Assembly: GCA_018433775.1 (NCBI GenBank)
Contig: JAHDQN010000076.1
Location: forward strand, 1 to 44,682
From: Deltaproteobacteria bacterium
GTDB taxonomy: Bacteria; Desulfobacterota; Desulfomonilia; UBA1062
Reading direction: 5' to 3'
DNA: 44,682 nucleotides
The notes below the pieces were generated by a model, which searched no databases, was not told where the DNA came from, and saw only the letters and a list, made by a program, of their open reading frames with translations. Below are positions 1 to 7,120 of this stretch, piece after piece; position 1 is the stretch's first letter; every line of letters begins with the position of its first letter. The position numbers were made by a program, and so were the translations under genes.

Positions 1-1
1 C

Positions 2-64
2 AGCGAGGAGATGATCAACGTCATGGCCAAGGAAGTGCCCGCGAAACTCATTTACGCTGAATAA
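2..64 (+). CDS. C-terminal end of an unidentified protein (truncated by the window edge)
   Basis: An open frame enters from the left edge and stops with TAA at 62-64, giving a 20-residue tail that ends in LIYAE. It is followed at once by a terminator-like hairpin, which supports a real gene end. The tail is too short to assign a family. Because CoxD/CoxE-type genes often sit beside molybdenum hydroxylase genes, the missing gene could be such an enzyme, but nothing in these residues shows it. Confidence 0.55.
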   Translation, partial: SEEMINVMAKEVPAKLIYAE

Positions 65-70
65 CCTCCC

Positions 71-144
71 GCCTGCCCAGGGTGCAGACGATCTCCCTTA
101 AAGAAATGCATCCTGATGATGCACCCCGGGCAGGCTTCATTTTT
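71..144 (+). terminator. Rho-independent-type terminator with a large loop
   Basis: GCCTGCCC (71-78) pairs with GGGCAGGC (128-135), and inside it GGTGCA (81-86) pairs with TGCACC (120-125). The run TTCATTTTT (136-144) follows directly. The loop holds a competing hairpin, TGCATC (107-112) with GATGCA (118-123), that shares bases with the inner stem. It lies 6 bp after the upstream stop codon, so termination of that gene is the simplest reading; attenuation of the ATPase operon is possible. Confidence 0.6.
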
Positions 145-185
145 CGGTAAGGGAAAGGCCTTTTCCCGGAGAAAAGGAGCGGAAC

Positions 186-1055
186 ATGTTTTCTTCACCC
201 GAAGAAATCCGCAGCAGGTTCGAGCAGCACCAGTTCATCGTGGATCGGCCGGTGAGCACGGTCGTGTATCTGGCGATAAAGCTCGGACGGCCGCTTCTGG
301 TGGAGGGGCCGGCAGGAGTGGGCAAGACCGAGCTCGCGCGCGTCCTTTCCCGGAGCACGGGACGGGAGCTCATCCGGCTCCAGTGCTACGAGGGCCTCGA
401 CGAGAGCAAGGCGCTCTATGAATGGAACTACCAGAAGCAGCTCCTGCGGATCTTCATGGACCAGAGCCGGGACAGGGACTGGAAAGAGATCAGGGAAACC
501 ATCTACGCGGAAGAATTCCTCCTCAGGCGGCCTCTGCTCAAGGCCCTGACCGCCGAGTCCGAGACCGTGCTCCTCATCGACGAGGTGGACAAGAGCGACG
601 AGGAGTTCGAGAGCTTTCTCCTGGAGATCCTCTCCGATTATCAGATCAGCATACCCGAGCTCACCACGATTTCCGCCCGCCACATACCGGTGGTGATACT
701 CACCAGCAACAACTTCAGGGAATTCAGTGATGCGCTCAAGAGAAGGTGCATCCACCTCTACCTCGATTACCCGACCTTCGAGCAGGAGCTCAGGATCGTG
801 CTGCTCAAGGTGCCCGGTATCAGAGAGGTCCTTGCCCGCAAGGTCGTGGAGTTCGTCCAGGCAATCAGGCTGGTCGACCTCAAGAAAGTCCCTAGCATCG
901 CCGAGACCCTCAACTGGGCGGAGGCCCTCCTCGAGCTGAAGGCCGACGAAATAGGCGGCGAGATGTTCGCGGATACCGCAGGTGTGCTGCTCAAGTACAA
1001 GGACGATATCGAGCAGATCAAGTCGTCCCTGCCTGCGTGCCGGGGGAATGGGTAG
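186..1055 (+). CDS. MoxR-family AAA+ ATPase, CoxD-like (cassette copy 1)
   Basis: A 289-residue cytoplasmic AAA+ ATPase of the MoxR/CoxD group. The P-loop GPAGVGKT is at about residues 41-48, Walker B VLLIDEVDK at 128-136 and the sensor-1 region ILTSNN at 171-176. It starts at ATG 186 behind AAGGAG. In characterised systems CoxD works with the VWA protein CoxE in maturing the CO dehydrogenase metal site, and MoxR ATPases generally act as metal-centre chaperones with VWA partners. Here it is followed directly by the two halves of a CoxE-like protein, so it probably powers that pair. A close paralogue lies at 2830-3696 with the P-loop at the same residue numbers. The client enzyme is not visible in the window. 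Confidence 0.9.
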   Translation: MFSSPEEIRSRFEQHQFIVDRPVSTVVYLAIKLGRPLLVEGPAGVGKTELARVLSRSTGRELIRLQCYEGLDESKALYEWNYQKQLLRIFMDQSRDRDWKEIRETIYAEEFLLRRPLLKALTAESETVLLIDEVDKSDEEFESFLLEILSDYQISIPELTTISARHIPVVILTSNNFREFSDALKRRCIHLYLDYPTFEQELRIVLLKVPGIREVLARKVVEFVQAIRLVDLKKVPSIAETLNWAEALLELKADEIGGEMFADTAGVLLKYKDDIEQIKSSLPACRGNG

Positions 1056-1060
1056 CTCCC

Positions 1061-1645
1061 GTGAAGCCCCTCGAGGAAAAGATCACGGATTTCTGCCGCT
1101 GCCTTCGCAGGTTCGGCATCAGTGTGGCCGGCTCCGAGATTGCCGATGCGCTGCGCGCCCTTTCCCTGGTGGGCCTGGAACGCGATGACGTATACGGCGC
1201 GCTTGCCTGCACCCTGATCAAGGAAAAGGCGGATATGCCGATCTTCACGAGCCTTTTCCGGATGTATTTCAAAGGGAAATCCACGAAAGCCCCCGAGGAG
1301 GACACCGGAGACCCCTTCGAGGATGTGAACGGCCCGGGAAACGACGGCAGAGAGCCCGCACGGGTCGAGGCGGCAAACTCATCCGGCGTGATCAGCGAGC
1401 AGCGGATGAGATCGGGGATCGAGGGCGAACCCTGCGCCCTGCTCATCAAGGCGGTGAAGGAGGGCGATTACGATCTGCTCGAAGCCCTTGCCCACCACGC
1501 GGTGCAGAACATCAGCGGAAGACGCCCCCACGGCATCGAGGATGCAAGGGAGCTGGTGAAGAGGGCGCAGGTCTTCCTGGGATGGGAAAAGGCGATGGAC
1601 GAGGTGTTCGAAGGCGTTTTGTCATCCCGGGCGAGCTTTTTCTGA
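1061..1645 (+). CDS. CoxE N-terminal-domain-like protein, separate ORF (copy 1)
   Basis: A 194-residue protein. The first 80 residues (LRRFGISVAGSEIADALRAL, then a CTLIKEKADMPIF segment) match the pattern at the start of CoxE-type VWA proteins, where this domain precedes the VWA domain in one chain. Here it is an independent gene followed by the VWA protein. The middle is acidic and variable; the C-terminal third resembles that of the paralogue at 3705-4253. I place the start at GTG 1061 because MKPLEEK then aligns with MKSLDEK of the paralogue; an in-frame GTG at 1037 would overlap the ATPase gene. Role by context: adaptor between the MoxR ATPase and the VWA protein. No catalytic motif is seen. 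Confidence 0.75.
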   Translation: MKPLEEKITDFCRCLRRFGISVAGSEIADALRALSLVGLERDDVYGALACTLIKEKADMPIFTSLFRMYFKGKSTKAPEEDTGDPFEDVNGPGNDGREPARVEAANSSGVISEQRMRSGIEGEPCALLIKAVKEGDYDLLEALAHHAVQNISGRRPHGIEDARELVKRAQVFLGWEKAMDEVFEGVLSSRASFF

Positions 1646-1687
1646 GACCGCTGAAGCGGGCCGGATCAATGGGCTGAAGGAGTGTGC

Positions 1688-2596
1688 ATGGGCAGTGACG
1701 GCCGTACCCCGAAAAACCGCGCATCGAATTTTCCCGAGTATTACAAGCGGTTCACATACGTCGAAGACACCATCGTCAAGCTCGTCGCGGAACTGCTCGA
1801 CAAAGACAGACCGCACGAAACCACGAACAATTTCCTCGACAGGGCGGACCCTGCCGAGATGAGCCTCTACCACCTGCGCGTCGAGGACATGGACCGCCTT
1901 GAGCAGGAGCAGATGAGGCGGATCGTGGTCAGGCTCGCGCGAAAGCTCTCCACCCGGTACTCTGCGCGGTGGAAGAGGGCAAAGAGGGGCGGCGTGGATC
2001 TGCGGCAGACCATCCGGCATGCCTGCATCTCGACCGGGTCGGTCCCGGTGGAGCTGCGATATAGGAAGCGCATCGTTTCCCGCCCCGAGATCGTGCTCCT
2101 GTGCGATGTCTCCGAGTCGGTCGCGAGCTTCAGCCGATTCATGCTGCTCCTGGTCTACACCATCCAGAAGCATTTCTCCCACGTCCGGTCGTTTCTTTTC
2201 GTGGACATGATCGATGAGGTGACCCGGCACTTCAGGAACCGCAGCATCGAGAGGGCCATGCAGGATGCCATGGGAAAAGGCAAGTACTCGAGCGGGGTGT
2301 TCTCGGACTACGGCAGGGTGTTCGACACCTTTGCGCGCGCCTATCTTCCCACGATCTCCGCGCGGAGCACCCTGATCGTCATGGGCGATGCCCGCAACAA
2401 CCATTTTCCTGAGTACGGGGAATCCTTCGGAAAGATCTGCAGGGGGGTGAAGCGGGTAATCTGGCTCAACCCCCAGCCCAGAGGCGAATGGAACACCCGG
2501 GACAACATCATGGAGGTATACCGGGCACATTGCCGCGAGGTGTTTGAATGCAGCACCCTGAGGCAGCTGGAAAAGGTTCTGGATACCCTGGTGTGA
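1688..2596 (+). CDS. VWA-domain protein matching the C-terminal part of CoxE (copy 1)
   Basis: A 302-residue protein. A basic linker (about residues 85-130, with KRAKRGGVDLRQTIR) leads into a VWA fold whose metal-ion-dependent adhesion site is intact: DVSES at 140-144 and a later GDARNN segment. The linker plus LLCDVS pattern is typical of the CoxE VWA family. ATG 1688 has AAGGAG five bases upstream, better than the in-frame GTG at 1682. It follows the CoxE-N-like gene by 42 bp and completes a MoxR/CoxE-N/VWA cassette. The likely job is metal-dependent docking of the AAA+ ATPase on a client enzyme. It is cytoplasmic: no signal peptide or membrane segment. Confidence 0.87.
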   Translation: MGSDGRTPKNRASNFPEYYKRFTYVEDTIVKLVAELLDKDRPHETTNNFLDRADPAEMSLYHLRVEDMDRLEQEQMRRIVVRLARKLSTRYSARWKRAKRGGVDLRQTIRHACISTGSVPVELRYRKRIVSRPEIVLLCDVSESVASFSRFMLLLVYTIQKHFSHVRSFLFVDMIDEVTRHFRNRSIERAMQDAMGKGKYSSGVFSDYGRVFDTFARAYLPTISARSTLIVMGDARNNHFPEYGESFGKICRGVKRVIWLNPQPRGEWNTRDNIMEVYRAHCREVFECSTLRQLEKVLDTLV

Positions 2597-2829
2597 GAGC
2601 TTCCCGGCGTGATGACTCAAAAAAAAGTACCCGCGGCAGGGGATCTCATGATCCTGCGAGGGTATTCTCGAATGGCTCCGGCCCGGGGCAAGGGCTGCTC
2701 TTCCCATCGGGAATCGCAGCCCGGACGTCAACTCCCGGGAGCGGGAAAAGGTCGGTGCCGCTTTTGAATATCAGCCGGAGTGGAGCGTCTCATGAAAGAA
2801 AATAACTGCATATGAATCAGGAGGGCATC

Positions 2830-3696
2830 ATGTTCACCTCACCGGAAGACATCCAGGAGCAGTTCGCGAGGCGCAAATTCATCATCGGGCTCAAGCACGC
2901 GACCGTGGTCTTTCTCGCACTGAGGCTCCACCGCCCCCTGCTGGTGGAGGGGCCTGCGGGCGTGGGCAAGACCGAGCTCGCCCGCGTCCTGGCCGAAACC
3001 ACCGGCAGCCGGTTCATCCGGCTTCAGTGCTACGAGGGGCTCGACGAGTGCAAGGCGCTCTACGAGTGGAATTACCACAAGCAGCTGCTGAGGATCTATG
3101 CGGATCATCAGGAAAACAAGACCTGGGAGCACATCAGGCAGTCCATCTATACCCCCGAGTTCCTGCTGGACCGGCCGCTTCTCAAGGCCCTGTCGCAGAA
3201 GGACCCAGTCGTCCTGCTCATCGATGAGCTCGACAAGAGCGACGAGGAATTCGAGAGCTTTCTCCTGGAGATTCTCTCCGAGTATCAGATCAGTATTCCG
3301 GAGCTGGGAACGGTGCGGGCGGAGCAGATCCCCGCAGTAGTGCTCACGAGCAACAACTTCCGCAATTTCGGCGATGCGCTCAAGAGGAGATGCATCCATC
3401 TCTATATCGACTATCCCGACTTTGATCAGGAGCTTCAGATCGTCCGCCTCAAGGTGCCGGGCATCGACGAGAGGTTCGCGCACCGGATCGTGTCGTTCAT
3501 CCAGAATCTCCGGAAAGACCGGCTCCGGAAGGCGCCCAGCATCGCGGAGACCATCAACTGGGCCGAGGCCCTGCTGGAGCTGGGGATTGATGAGATCACG
3601 GAAAAGGTCATCGATCAGACCGCCGGGGTGTTTCTGAAATACCGGGAAGACATAGAGAAGATCAGCTCCCGGGAGCTGCCTGAGCTGCTCGACTGA
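2830..3696 (+). CDS. MoxR-family AAA+ ATPase, CoxD-like (cassette copy 2)
   Basis: A 288-residue paralogue of the ATPase at 186-1055, collinear along its whole length. GPAGVGKT is again at residues 41-48, followed by the same CYEGLDE and ALYEWNY blocks and Walker B VLLIDELDK. ATG 2830 has AGGAGGG four bases upstream and gives the same N-terminus as copy 1 (MFTSPED against MFSSPEE); the in-frame ATG at 2812 would add six unmatched residues. The 233-bp gap before it holds no gene I can support. It opens the second cassette and presumably serves a different client or partner set from copy 1. Confidence 0.9.
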   Translation: MFTSPEDIQEQFARRKFIIGLKHATVVFLALRLHRPLLVEGPAGVGKTELARVLAETTGSRFIRLQCYEGLDECKALYEWNYHKQLLRIYADHQENKTWEHIRQSIYTPEFLLDRPLLKALSQKDPVVLLIDELDKSDEEFESFLLEILSEYQISIPELGTVRAEQIPAVVLTSNNFRNFGDALKRRCIHLYIDYPDFDQELQIVRLKVPGIDERFAHRIVSFIQNLRKDRLRKAPSIAETINWAEALLELGIDEITEKVIDQTAGVFLKYREDIEKISSRELPELLD

Positions 3697-3704
3697 GGTC
3701 TGCC

Positions 3705-4253
3705 ATGAAGAGCCTCGACGAGAAGATTCTCGAATTCGGCCATCTGCTTCGGAAACGCGGCGTCAATGTCACCCATTCCCAGATCGCGGATGCCCTGGAG
3801 TCGGCCGTGCTGGTCGGAACGGGCAGGCGCGGATTCGAGACCGCCCTTGAGTGCACCCTGATCAAGGATATCGGAGATTATCCGGTCTTCGAAGAGCTTT
3901 TCCCGAGGTATTTCGGTGCGCCCGCCCCGGATGAGGAGCAGGCGCAGGAAGAGGCGCTCCGCGAGGAGGATGCCGGGGAAGACGCTCAAGAAGACGAGGA
4001 CACGACTCCGGATGACGATGATGTTGCGGAGGACGACCCGCGGTATCGGATGCTTCTCAGGGCTGTTCAGGAAGGCGATTACCTGATGCTGCACCGGATC
4101 GGGAAATCGGCGGTGGACGGTCTCGGTACGCTGCACTCGCGCGATGTCTTCAGGGTTGGCGAGCTCCTGGCGAGGGCAAAGAGGAGCATCGGCTGGCAGC
4201 GTGCATGGGACACCCTCTGTGGTTCCGATCCATCCGGAAAGGGTGATGCATGA
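3705..4253 (+). CDS. CoxE N-terminal-domain-like protein, separate ORF (copy 2)
   Basis: A 182-residue protein, paralogue of 1061-1645. The N-terminal domain (LLRKRGVNVTHSQIADALES, then CTLIKDIGDYPVFEELFPRYF) is the part conserved with CoxE-type proteins. Residues of about 75-110 form a strongly acidic stretch rich in D and E, and the C-terminus again resembles copy 1 (AVQEGDYLMLHRIGKSAV). ATG 3705 lies 8 bp after the ATPase stop with GAGGT upstream. Finding the same split in both cassettes shows that it is not a recent frameshift. Confidence 0.75.
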   Translation: MKSLDEKILEFGHLLRKRGVNVTHSQIADALESAVLVGTGRRGFETALECTLIKDIGDYPVFEELFPRYFGAPAPDEEQAQEEALREEDAGEDAQEDEDTTPDDDDVAEDDPRYRMLLRAVQEGDYLMLHRIGKSAVDGLGTLHSRDVFRVGELLARAKRSIGWQRAWDTLCGSDPSGKGDA

Positions 4254-4335
4254 GCCGGGCCGTGTCCGCTGCCCTTTTTCGCGCGGGGTGCCGCTTCCAG
4301 GCGGGGTACATCAGGTGAGCGGGAGAGAACCCGGC

Positions 4336-5229
4336 ATGCACGAGCCGACCGGACCCCGGGCCCTCTACCGGAAACGTCTCGACTTCGTCGAAGAGATCAT
4401 CCTCAAGCAGCTCGCCCGGATCCTCGAGGTGGAAGAACTCGAACGCTATCTCGACGATTCCGAGATGGAGGACCGTGAATTCTCCCTGCTCGACACGTAT
4501 TTTTCCGACGATGCGTACCGGGCGGAGATGAGGCGCAGGGTGATGAAGCTCGCCCGTTCCTTGAGAAGCCGGTATGCGCTGCACCTGAGAAAGGCCAGGC
4601 GGGGCGGTATCGACCTGAGAAGGTCCATGCAGAAGGCCTTTCAGGAGACCGGGGGAATCCCCGTGAGGCTGCTGCACAAGAAGCGGGTCATTGCCCGCCC
4701 CGAGATCGTCCTGCTGTGCGACGTATCCCTGTCCGTGGAGGCCTTCAGCGAGTTCATGCTGCTACTGGTCTATACCCTTCAGAACTGCTTCCGGCATGTA
4801 AGGAGTTTTCTCTTTGTCGACCGCGTCGACGAGGTCACGGGGTATTTCCTCAACCCGGAGGTCGACGAGGCCGTCAGGTCCGCCATCACCCGCGCAGGGT
4901 ACGCCGAGGGCGTGGCCTCCGACTACACCAGGGTGTTCGAGACCTTTGCCGACAAATATCTCGACGGGGTCTCGCGCCGCAGCACGGTGATCATTCTGGG
5001 GGATGCACGGAACAACGGCCTTCCCCCCGAGCTGTCCTTTCTCAGAAAAATCCGGGACCAGGTGAAGGATCTCCTGTGGATCAATCCCCAGCCCAGGGAG
5101 GAGTGGGACACCGGCGACAGCGTGATGGGGTTCTTTGCCGGCTGCTGTGACCGGGTGTTCGAGTGCCGGAACTTGAGACAGCTCGAAGCTGTCATGGAAG
5201 AGATCGTCGTCAGGACCGCGGCCGGCTGA
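4336..5229 (+). CDS. VWA-domain protein matching the C-terminal part of CoxE (copy 2)
   Basis: A 297-residue paralogue of the VWA protein at 1688-2596. The basic linker is at about residues 80-118 and the adhesion-site motif DVSLS at 129-133, with the later GDARNN segment. I chose ATG 4336 because it gives the same length as copy 1 and has GGGAGAG about ten bases upstream. An alternative ATG at 4246 overlaps the previous stop codon and would add 30 residues with no counterpart in copy 1. Together with 2830-3696 and 3705-4253 it forms the second complete cassette. Confidence 0.86.
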   Translation: MHEPTGPRALYRKRLDFVEEIILKQLARILEVEELERYLDDSEMEDREFSLLDTYFSDDAYRAEMRRRVMKLARSLRSRYALHLRKARRGGIDLRRSMQKAFQETGGIPVRLLHKKRVIARPEIVLLCDVSLSVEAFSEFMLLLVYTLQNCFRHVRSFLFVDRVDEVTGYFLNPEVDEAVRSAITRAGYAEGVASDYTRVFETFADKYLDGVSRRSTVIILGDARNNGLPPELSFLRKIRDQVKDLLWINPQPREEWDTGDSVMGFFAGCCDRVFECRNLRQLEAVMEEIVVRTAAG

Positions 5230-5444
5230 ACCTTAGTACACGGTGTCGTAAGTGCGCATGCGAAATATCCAAGCGACCAAAGAGTGATTTTTGACTGCGG
5301 GATAGCGATTCTGTGCACTTAGAGCCGGGGATGAAACGGCCCGCACCCGATGCCCCATCAATGACGCGCCGGATCACAGCCTGGAAGAGAAGCCCCGTGA
5401 ATGTACTTTTGTTTTCCCGGCAGCCATGATAATTTTACCCAGCC

Positions 5445-5789
5445 ATGCGCAAGGACTACTACGAGATACTGGGCATCTCCAAGGGAGCATCCGTCAGAGA
5501 GATCAAGAGCGCCTATAAAAGGCTCGCAAAGCAGTGCCATCCCGATGTGAACCCCGACTGTGCAGCGGCCCATGAACGGTTCAAGGAAATCGGCGAGGCC
5601 TATGGAGTGCTTTCCGATGCGGAAAAACGCAGGGCCTATGATACGGCCGGCGCTTCCGTCTTCTCCCACGGGGAGGGCGACGGCCGCCAAGGCGGCCGGG
5701 ACGGGTTCGATCAGGGTGGGTTCATGTACACCGTGATGCAGGAGATGTTCAGACGTTATCCGAACGGATTTCCGGGAAAGAAGGAATAG
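5445..5789 (+). CDS. Short J-domain (DnaJ-like) co-chaperone
   Basis: A 114-residue protein whose first 70 residues are a J domain ([20 protein letters not shown] and so on) with the HPD motif at residues 32-34, which stimulates DnaK-type Hsp70 ATPase. There is no zinc-finger or C-terminal substrate-binding region; the remainder is a glycine-rich stretch and a short tail ([16 protein letters not shown]), so it is a specialised J protein and not full DnaJ. No Shine-Dalgarno sequence precedes ATG 5445. It lies 215 bp after the VWA gene on the same strand, so a role with the CoxDE-like cassettes is possible but unproven. Confidence 0.88.
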   Translation: MRKDYYEILGISKGASVREIKSAYKRLAKQCHPDVNPDCAAAHERFKEIGEAYGVLSDAEKRRAYDTAGASVFSHGEGDGRQGGRDGFDQGGFMYTVMQEMFRRYPNGFPGKKE

Positions 5790-5952
5790 ATCCTCACGGA
5801 AGTCCGGCCTCGCCCTGGAATAACCGTGCAGGCCCGCATTGCCCGGAGATGCTGCGCGCTTTCCCGCCGGGCGCCGTTCTCCCGCGTTCTCCGGAAAGGA
5901 TGAGCTCATCGAACAGCATACCCCCGGTGTGCCGGCACTGGTGCGAAAAGCC

Positions 5953-5970
5953 ATTGCGCAGTGTAATAGA
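5953..5970 (+). promoter_or_regulatory. Candidate enhancer (UAS) of sigma-54 promoter A
   Basis: ATTGCGCAGTGTAATAGA lies 168 bp upstream of the first base of the sigma-54 promoter. A near copy (15 of 18 bases identical) lies at 10193-10210, also exactly 168 bp before the other sigma-54 promoter. The core TGCGCA is palindromic. Binding by the NtrC-type regulator encoded at 8776-10188 is the natural guess. Confidence 0.55.
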
Positions 5971-5987
5971 AGCAAATATACAATGAT

Positions 5988-6103
5988 ATCAAAATGATGA
6001 AGACAGTAATCCGATGAATTGTGAACCCGGAATACCCACTTGCCGGGGAATCGGGAAGAAGGATTTCCTGATTGGTTTAATATATCAATAAAATCAAAAT
6101 GAT
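5988..6103 (+). repeat. Two copies of ATCAAAATGAT, 105 bp apart
   Basis: The 11-mer ATCAAAATGAT occurs at 5988-5998 and 6093-6103. Each copy is an ATCA-N3-TGAT inverted repeat. The 105-bp offset equals ten helical turns, so both would face the same side of the DNA. They lie between the upstream motif and the sigma-54 promoter and could be activator or bending-protein sites. Confidence 0.4.
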
Positions 6104-6120
6104 ACATGAATTCATTTGCA

Positions 6121-6136
6121 TGGCACGACTTGTGCA
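6121..6136 (+). promoter_or_regulatory. Sigma-54 (RpoN) promoter A
   Basis: TGGCACGACTTGTGCA matches the -24/-12 consensus TGGCAC-N5-TTGCW except for one base. The invariant GG (6122-6123) and GC (6134-6135) are ten bases apart, as required. The start codon at 6178 is about 30 bp after the predicted transcription start, and a sigma-54 activator gene lies 2.6 kb downstream. Confidence 0.8.
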
Positions 6137-6177
6137 AACTGAGGTTGGGACATGAATATATCGAAGGAGGGTGGGTT

Positions 6178-6579
6178 ATGAACAGGAAATCATGGGTGTA
6201 CATAGCGGCAGGCATATGGATTCTCGTCGCGGCGATGGTGAATTTCTCGCGGGAGGGCAACCTCTGGGTGAACGTGACGGCGGGTCTGGTCGTCTGGATC
6301 ACTGCATATTTCGATATATACCGTGCAGGCGACACCGCATGGAAAAAGAGGTATGGGTCGCTTGGGGCCCTTGCCGTAGGCACCTGGCTGGCAATCACGG
6401 GATTTCTCCCTGCTTTTGCGGGAAATTTCTCCCTCTTCCTGATGAACAATGCCCTCATGGCCTTGCTGCTTGCCTATATCGGTTCGGTCACCATGGAAGA
6501 AATCGATGATCCATCTCATCAGAAGGCCGGGGAAAGAAGCCCGGCAGGCATCGTTGCCAGGGTCGGGTCCCGGCACTGA
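6178..6579 (+). CDS. Small SPW-repeat-like integral membrane protein
   Basis: A 133-residue protein with about four membrane segments (roughly residues 5-22, 30-48, 60-80 and 85-102) and a short polar C-terminus. The segment FSREGNLWVNVTAGLVVWITAYFD resembles the SPW repeat of small bacterial membrane proteins; function is unknown. ATG 6178 follows AAGGAGG with seven-base spacing. It is the apparent target of the sigma-54 promoter at 6121-6136, so it is probably switched on by an NtrC-type activator under a specific stress or nutrient signal. Confidence 0.75.
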   Translation: MNRKSWVYIAAGIWILVAAMVNFSREGNLWVNVTAGLVVWITAYFDIYRAGDTAWKKRYGSLGALAVGTWLAITGFLPAFAGNFSLFLMNNALMALLLAYIGSVTMEEIDDPSHQKAGERSPAGIVARVGSRH

Positions 6580-7120
6580 ACGATTCGGGCCCGAAAGCCT
6601 TTTTCCCGGTTTTTTTAAGGCCCTCTTTTTCACGTGCTGCAGATATCCGGCAGGTCCTTTCCCCTCGGGATGGGCATGGCCGGGTACAGGCGCCTGTCCG
6701 GCCCTCAAGGAAGGAAAGGAAGTGCATGACCATGGAAAAAACCGGGGAGACCGCCCGGAAAAGAGCTGTCAATATCGCGGCGTGTCAGCGCCTGAACAAT
6801 CGGGGCTACCCGGAGGAGCGGTATGCTTCTTCCGGCCGGTCTGATTACCGCAGACCTCACCAGTGCCGTGCCGGACGAAGGTCCTTGCCCGTTCGCTCCT
6901 CTGGTTCCCGTTTCCGCTTGACTTGCCCGGATGAGCCCTTTAGGAGAAATTCAATCATGTCCATAAGCCCCGGCGGCAAAAGAAACGCATGGTGCCGGCT
7001 CGCCGCACTTGGAAGGTTTTTCATGGCATCGAAGGGAAGGGGTGGCCGGGCCGAAGGCTGTCTCTTTCAGGATCGCATGCTTGGATAAACGTGGGCAACC
7101 CCCGGCACGAGAGCAGTCCA
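6580..7120 (+). other. Intergenic stretch (541 bp) with no confident gene
   Basis: After the SPW-like gene there is a T7 run (about 6610-6616) preceded by the palindrome TTCGGGCCCGAA, possibly a weak terminator. An open frame 6726-7088 has a good ribosome-binding site (GGAAAGGAAG) but encodes an Arg/Ser-rich protein with no recognisable domain, so I do not call it. No promoter stands out for the kinase gene. Confidence 0.4.

Larger units (their letters stand above)
5790..6177 (+). other. Intergenic regulatory region A (388 bp)
   Basis: I see no coding region here. The right half is notably A+T-rich. It contains the upstream motif at 5953-5970, two copies of an 11-bp repeat (5988-5998 and 6093-6103), a sigma-54 promoter at 6121-6136 and the strong ribosome-binding site AAGGAGG (6164-6170) of the next gene. 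The layout is that of an activator-dependent sigma-54 control region. Confidence 0.7.

Noticed and set aside
6726..7088. A 120-codon frame with a good ribosome-binding site before the first kinase
   Set aside because: The product is Arg/Ser/Gly-rich with no recognisable fold and overlaps upstream in-frame parts of the kinase frame; only the ribosome-binding site speaks for it.
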